A stretch of DNA of 64,000 nucleotides from Sanderia malayensis (taxonomy: Eukaryota > Cnidaria > Scyphozoa > Semaeostomeae > Pelagiidae), in the NCBI GenBank assembly GCA_013076295.1, contig RQOL01000861.1:744001-808000 (forward strand), written 5' to 3'. Shown here in pieces: positions 57,601-64,000 of the stretch. Below the pieces are notes generated by a model that did not search any database, was not told where the DNA came from, and saw only the letters and a program-made list of their open reading frames with translations. The first letter of the stretch is position 1. Each line of letters begins with the position of its first letter. The position numbers and the translations under genes are program-made.

Positions 57601-60600
57601 TCTTCAAGTTCTGGTCTCTCCCTGGCCACGACAATTCCCAACAACTGATCTTCAAGACCTTCTGGTGTGATCATAAAATTTAATAATGTCACCTAAAAAA
57701 AGATTTGAATATTAACACGAAGCAATGTTTATGAATAAATAAAAATACTAAGTCATCTACTTTCATGTTAAAAAAGTCCACATTCAACTATATTGTGCAC
57801 TTTTTTAGGCTTTAGTCAACCCCTGAGATACTGTCTCTACGCAGTCTATGATAAACTCACTCAATTGCAGGCAGCACTTAACAGTCACTTTGAGAGAATA
57901 TTACAATAGAAATAATTTCATAAAATTTGAAATTAAAACATACATATTATTCAAAACTGATGAAATTACATTTACTAGCTTTAACCTATCAAAACGGTTA
58001 TTATAGAAGTAAATTCAATAAAAATTACCTTCACGGCGGTTTCTGGTGGGTAGTGTGGATTTCGTAATTTGGTTGTCATGTAGAACCTGTAACATTTTGA
58101 AAGTCTGCTTGATTCCATGATTTCAATTACGGAGTTTTGCAATGTTACGCATTTCTTTCCCATATTTATTATATTAAGATTTTCATCAGATATATTTTCG
58201 AAGCTAAAACTTTCTTAGCTCATCCATGACTAAGTAGTCTTCGGGTGAGTTTTTTCCCTAATAGTGATATTTTAGAAACGCCCATGTGGAATGTCAAGGT
58301 AAAATAATTTGATAGTTTTGGTTGTGAAAGAAATTGTTGATAGTATACAATGATACCTTTGGATCACTGATGTTGGGTATTCTTAGAGTGTTGTAATCTC
58401 AAACTACATTACAAATAAACGCTCCTCTTGAATAAAGACTTCTATCCTTTTACTGGACACACAGGGTTTTTAATCGGTCATTAACTGTAAACTTCTTAGG
58501 GTAACTCTCTCATGGATAGATTCATAACAGCACTGTCTTGTGGGTAATTTCGAACTCTCTCAAGTTGGGAAAACAAAGTACCGACCATTGCCAACTTTTC
58601 ATAGGCAAAGTGCTTCTTTCTTACAAAAATTATGTACTCAGCACAATGACCAACATTTATAAATGGTATGAACATGAATTTGAAAGAGGAAGTTATTACC
58701 TGAAGTCTTTTGAGTATTCAATGGTACTGTCACCAAGTCTGATGCAAATAGATCCGCCTTGTTTGAATACTTGCTTGAGTAGAAGAGGCTCAAGAATTGG
58801 ATCAATTTCTTCATTTATATTTTCAAGCAAAACCTAGGAGGGAAAAACAATGTCAACCCAAGAAAAAGCTTCATATACACCTATGCAAAGATTCTTGATT
58901 TGGCATGACGCTTTTGACATTTTTCGAGACCTAAAATTACCTCATCGTTTTGAAGCTGATCACTTTTGAGCAAACAAAAACTCAGATCGTCATGAAAAAA
59001 CCCACGCGGATCAAAATAAAAAGTTAAAATCTTTTCCAAACAAAAATTAATAAAATTCTTGGTATTCACAAAGACCATTCCGTGCACAAACTTGAAAAAC
59101 TAGCTCAGCTCACCCAAAAAAATAATTGCGAAAAGAAATAAAGTCTGAATATTATCTGGCATAGTCAATATTATAACACATTGGATAAAGAGAAACATGT
59201 ACAGTTCGAAACTAAACAAAAGCGATAATTCCACTACTTACCGGTGCTCCAAATTGGATACAATTTTCAAGTGTTCTCACATAATCTGGATCAGTCAATT
59301 TGATAACATGCAAGTTCTTCTTTTCCATATTTTTAATCCATTTATTTGCTTGTCCTTGTGGATCGATCATCAGCGGCCAACGATTTGAATTTCTTAAAAA
59401 GAAACGTAAGACCAATTATATATGGATCTTTATCTTTATTTGAAAAATTGAACAAAGAAAATTCGATGTTGTAAGTAGAAAGAAAGTAAAGCGAAATTAC
59501 GAAACATCATTGGTATAAAGAAGAAAATGAGGGAAAAGAAAACAGAATTAATCTTTCCAAGAAAAGATTAATTGCACGATATAGAAAAAAACATAAATAA
59601 AAAACAGAAGATAAAGGCAATAGGTGAAAGACAAAGCAGAGATAAATTAATAACATGGATGTTTAGGAAGAAGGTAGGAGTAAACACAGGCATAATAGAA
59701 AACAAAAGCAGCATAAAGCAATACGTTCCATCATTTCTTACCCAACAATTATTCCGTTTTCAATGGAGAAACTATCAGTTGGTAATCCAGCGATATTCCA
59801 ATCACGAATCTTGACTGGATCACCAAGAGCATTGGTTAAAGATAGATCTTCTGAGCATAGCACACCAAATTTCTTGCAATCTGCCATCCATTGGGCAGCT
59901 TGCTCCTGCCAAGTATTGTAAATTTAACATTAGGCAATGCATTCGAGACAGGTAGAAAATAAAAAAAAGGATATCCTTCGTTATGTATACTTGGGAACAA
60001 ACACTGCAGCGTGTTTCTTGTGATAGTCATCGCGATGACAAAATCTTGCTAATAATCAGATACAAACATCCAGCATACACCTACAAACGTAACTGCTTAA
60101 ATGATGCAGGTACCTGTCGATAGTGAGACGTGAATGCACCAAGGTATGCCACAATACCAGATGATACCAATACATTACCAGCAAGATTATCAAAAAGAAT
60201 ACCAAGATCATGTGCAATTTTACTCCATCGATCCTTCTCTCCACCAAGACCACCAATTAACTGTTCTGCACGCACCAACTTTTTACTGCATAAATCGACC
60301 TGCAAAATAATACAATAATACCTTAAACATAGTTAACATATATTCGAAATAATAAGAACGATAAAAATCATGGACAAAAACTAGGTCACTTGATAAAAGT
60401 GGGATGGTGATCAAATCAACATCACATACCTGCTTCTCAAGATCCTCTTTCTTTCTTGTATTGGTCTCAAACTTTTCTTGCAATTTGGCCAGATTTTCTT
60501 GAACCTCTCGAAGCATTGCTCTTTTCTTTTCTAAGCTCTGCAGGTGAAAAATAGAAGCATCACAAATGGCCACCTTTTATTATTCACCTTGACGAGGAAC

Positions 60601-63570
60601 AAACGATACATCATCACAAGGAAATCTTAACACAAAGACGATGCGTGTATTACCTCCATTGCAACGGCAAGCTCGCCCTCTGCGGCCCTCAAAGCTTCCT
60701 TCCTTGGAGCAACAACCTTGGCAACTCTGAGGATACAAACAGACAACAAATATTACACCAGAAAAAAGCCTTAAAAACACGATTGACCAGCAATATAACA
60801 CGCGTGTGAATTTGAATTGACATAAATAGCATTACTTGTCATATGCCTCCATAGCCAGGACCCATTTGCATAAGCCTTCGGCTGCTGTTGAAGCATTTTT
60901 GATTTTCTCTGGTACAAAGTCGGGATTACTTGCATAAGTACTTCTGATAACCTTGATTATATTTGGTGGAATATTATCCTGTAACATCAATGAATAATTT
61001 AGTCAAAAAAGATATTCCTTTCACTAAGTACACCCATTTTTTATATAAGAAGCCCTTTATAAGAAACCATAGGCCCCTATTTTCAAAACTTAAGAAACTT
61101 TGGTAGGAGATTTTGTGTGAGTGAAAAAAGTTAAGAAACTTTCTATTTGGATTTAACGAGAAGAAATGTCAAAAACAACTTGCGCACTTTATTCCTACAG
61201 TTTTTTTAAAAAATCTCGATAATGTTAAGAAACTTGCTAAGAAACTTTTCGTACCATAATTAGGTACGAAACCCTGAGAAACTAAGAAACCCTGGTACGA
61301 AAAATTTGCATAGTTTCTTATAAAAAAATGGGTGTAACTGCTTTGTCTAAGTGTAAGCAAATGAGGAAAGTTATAGATTGATACTTTCGCATTTCAACAA
61401 ATATTTTAACCTTGTCATATGTTCGAAGAGATTCCAAGAACTTCATGTCACCAAGCACTCTTTTTGAAGGACCCCAATAATCTTCAATTTTCTTGCCTGG
61501 CAAAAAGATAGATATATAAGTAATCAACATCAAAACCTGATTATTTCTCAGCCTTTTATTAAGTACAACATGTCATAAAGTATATTCATTATACTCTATT
61601 CACACACAGACTCGATAACATGGATAATAAAAAGCAGGCAAAATAGATAACATCATCTGGGGTGCTGTGCCATCAATTTTTGAGCATTCAAAAAGACTTG
61701 TTGGAAATGCCATAACAAACGTACTGAAGGCTGGTTAATAACTTAGGTCTGGTTTCCATGTAGTCTTCGAGGGTCGTTGACAGTTTATTGGGGGTGGCTG
61801 GTGAAACTGAAATACCGTCAAAGACTATATGGAAGTCGGGCTTTCGAGTCTGGTAACACGGAGGCGCTTACCTGATCCACTAGGGTCTGGCATCTTATCA
61901 GGTTTGACTCCTTTGAATATACAGATGGCCTCCATTACTATCTTCACACCAATAGGCGGGCTCTTCATCGTCTTTACAATTGTAATATCCTAAAATTAAA
62001 ATGCATCGATGAAGGCTGCAGTAGTTGCATTAACATATTCATTGCAGTGATTGTGGTAGATGAAGTAGTTGAATATATGAGAGCAGTTAAATGTCTTAGA
62101 AGGCATGAATGGACAATGAAAAAAAGTAAATAGAAAGATTAAGAACAATACCTTGAACAAAGAAATTGGCAGTATGCGTGATGAGTTGAAGTTGAAAGTG
62201 ATATATCGTACAAAGACTTTGCTTAATCAGCATTTATCAACATGAGGCTATAGACAGGCGTTTTATGATACATCAAGTGAGAAAAAACTATATAACAACG
62301 GGCATGGATTTTATAAAAGTCATCGTTGAGTACTTACAGATGGAGTAAGAGTGTTGAGAGCAGACAATGCAGCTTCTAAGATTGGAAGAGCTTCACCGAG
62401 ATGCTTATCGCATTCATCTTTGATGGCTTGAGCAGCACGGGCTTGTTCATTGGCCACCTCTTCGTCGGCTTTAACAATCTGTAATAATAATCATTGTCAT
62501 TGTCATCTACCCGCCGCTTTTTTACGATCGTGAAAGTGCTAATCCTGGCAGCACGGAGTTATCAAGATTCACTCGAGCTCTAATGCAGCTCTAATGTTTT
62601 CAAAAACATACAGGATTGGATTGTTTAGCGCTTGATACATCAGGTATCAAGCGCTAAACAACATTATGTAAGTCAACAAGGACAGCTATATAAATATAAC
62701 TATGAGAAATTAAATGGCGTACCTTTTCAGTCTTGGCAACTTCAATGGAATCCTTTTCAATAACCTTCATGATTTCAACGACTTCTTCACTTGCAACTAC
62801 AAGTTGCGGCTGAAGTTCCTTTAACTCGACTTGCATGATGCTGACCTAAGAGTGAAATGAACTGCGTTAATCAAGCTTCGTCAATTTATATGGCCAATGG
62901 CATCAATTACAAGCCACGTAGCAATATATTGTAACATTTTAAGCAATATATATATCCTAAAATATATTGCTTAAAATGTTACTGTTGTATGATGTTGCTG
63001 AAATTACCTGTGAGGCGGCAGATTCTAGTTTTTCCAAACCAACTTGGTAACGCTGCTTTTGTTTCATGACAGCACTGTTGAAAAACGTTGAACATTCATC
63101 GATACATTACATGCAGTGCTATTACCTTAATGAACGTGTTGCACTTTAATGTTAACACATTCAAATGCAAAACGCCTGACGTTCATTACTACAGTAAACA
63201 CCCGCATATAAGAACAAGTGAATTGAGAACCTTCCAGGCTGAAAACCCTGCTCAAAACAATAAAAAAGACAATAGGCTATTGTCTTTTAACAATAGGCTG
63301 GATGCAGAATTCAACCAGTGAATTTTGAGAAGAATCTTACTCTTGCTTCTTGCTCAGCAACGTCTTGTATGTGCTAATAAGTTCTAGATATGATGTGGGT
63401 GTGACGTAATTGTGTCTTTTTAATTCATTCCAAAAGCGTTGTGACAAATCACGTGTACCAATGTGGAACTCTTTGCACAGTTGGACGCAGCCTCCAATTA
63501 CTTCCTCTGGTAGATGAACGTCTTCCAAAAAGCGCTGCGCAACAACCTCAAGTGCATCTGCAGGCCACGA
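51606..63570 (-). CDS. DNAH7: Axonemal inner-arm dynein heavy chain, DNAH7-type (C-terminal part)
   Basis: Thirty-two exons were placed between 63570-63341 and 51812-51606; lengths sum to 4,566 nt and every phase closes, giving about 1,521 residues. The first exon visible holds the end of AAA4 ([32 protein letters not shown]). Next come stalk coiled coil 1 (63074-62338), the microtubule-binding domain (61989-60836: [27 protein letters not shown]), coiled coil 2 (60726-60430), AAA5 ([16 protein letters not shown] at 59392), AAA6 ([43 protein letters not shown]), and the C-terminal domain ending [35 protein letters not shown] and the short end fit single-headed inner-arm types, best DNAH7; DNAH3 and DNAH12 are alternatives. 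The motor head, linker and tail lie beyond 64000. It drives ciliary bending. Confidence 0.93.
61031..61334. mobile_element. TA-flanked MITE in a dynein intron
   Basis: 304 bp, with CACCCATTTTTTATATAAGA at the left and its complement at the right, TA outside both ends. The interior carries many AAGAAACTT words. Related to 5210-5601. It lies wholly in the intron between exons 61496-61411 and 60978-60836, so it does not alter the coding sequence. Confidence 0.75.
62621..62661. repeat. 18-bp-arm hairpin in dynein intron
   Basis: TTGTTTAGCGCTTGATAC is followed after five bases by its exact complement. Intronic. Confidence 0.8.
62931..62982. repeat. Near-perfect palindrome in dynein intron
   Basis: GTAACATTTTAAGCAATATA is mirrored by TATATTGCTTAAAATGTTAC around a short AT centre. 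Intronic; possibly a minimal TA-type foldback. Confidence 0.75.
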
Positions 63571-64000
63571 CTATGGATGGAAAAACACAACAGTTAGTCA
63601 TATCAAAAATAGATAATGGTAATATGCAGGTAATGATATGAATATACAGTTAAATATTGATTGCTAATCACGCGTGAAGATGATAAATTTTGAGATATGA
63701 AGGATGATAGCTGAAGAATCCATAGGACATGCTAAGATCAAGAGAGGCAAGAGAAAAATGTTCAATACGTGGAAAAAATTGTCTTAACATCGTTAAAATG
63801 TGAAAAACATTAACCACTGTTGTTGATTTATTCAGAGTCGAGTGAAATTGTTATTTGCAATTTCGCAACAATCAAAACTATGTGATAACACAGGTACATT
63901 GTCGAAAATCATCCTTTAATTTAAGAAAAATATGATGCAATAAAAACTCCTCCAACCTGTTTTTATTTGTTGGAATTATTATGGAATTAAGTACTCTGGT
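63571..64000. other. Dynein intron reaching the window edge
   Basis: Sequence above the acceptor at 63571 has no recognisable dynein exon. The AAA4 body should be encoded beyond the window. Confidence 0.6.

Noticed and set aside
1..64000. CRISPR arrays, operons, prokaryotic defence genes
   Set aside because: All coding evidence is intron-containing and eukaryotic; no regularly spaced short repeats of CRISPR type were seen.

Overview
The window is eukaryotic, and almost certainly from an early-branching metazoan. It is AT-rich. The genes are cut by short GT-AG introns, and the recognisable host genes are an axonemal inner-arm dynein heavy chain (implying motile cilia), exostosin-2 (heparan sulfate synthesis), the small metazoan membrane protein SMCO4, and a tandem F5/8 type C (discoidin) gene. 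Abundant Kolobok-, MULE- and hAT-like DNA transposons fit a cnidarian, but the phylum is an inference. No prokaryotic features, CRISPR arrays or RNA genes were recognised.

Layout. 1-17.3 kb is transposon sediment: a LINE reverse-transcriptase relic (139-1020), a palindromic Harbinger-like derivative (1448-3568) containing a foldback MULE-type element with a 9-bp target duplication (2301-3372), several small inverted-repeat elements, and a ten-exon MULE transposase/SWIM/Ulp1-protease/PHD gene (7826-12402) that is dead by one nonsense codon and one frameshift.

17.3-33.3 kb is a stack of nested insertions. An outer palindrome holds a mariner/pogo-like MITE and two TTAA-flanked elements. The second TTAA element (19738-33001) contains a MULE (20205-31957) with 58-bp terminal repeats, a 9-bp target duplication and an apparently open gene encoding Ulp1-like protease, two C2H2 fingers, MULE transposase and SWIM, followed by an out-of-frame PHD exon. 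One terminal repeat of that MULE holds a non-autonomous MULE-like element (25328-31930, 9-bp duplication). That in turn holds a 5.4-kb element with perfect 105-bp terminal repeats and an 8-bp duplication (26534-31916), carrying a Cys-rich gene, a RecQ-like helicase piece and a Ulp1-like gene. The Ulp1-like gene is itself split by a hAT-like relic.

33-43 kb holds further palindromic elements, a decaying F5/8 type C gene (37531-40434), and a LINE C-terminal region split by a second copy of the 1.06-kb MULE-like element. 43.9-46.9 kb is a compact host island with SMCO4 (+) and an intronless EXT2 (-) facing each other. 49.4-50.7 kb is an inverted array of about 150-bp units. 51.6-63.6 kb holds the last 32 coding exons, about 1,521 residues, of a DNAH7-type dynein heavy chain on the minus strand. 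All its splice phases close, so it looks functional.

How the parts relate: the host genes act in cilia, glycan synthesis and adhesion and are not a functional cluster. The connected theme is the transposon layer: two separate MULE lineages, plus a third element, each pair nuclear zinc-binding domains with a Ulp1-type (SUMO-protease-like) cysteine protease, but in different domain orders. Exon limits were placed by hand from splice consensus and phase; family calls rest on recognising motifs, not on database searches.
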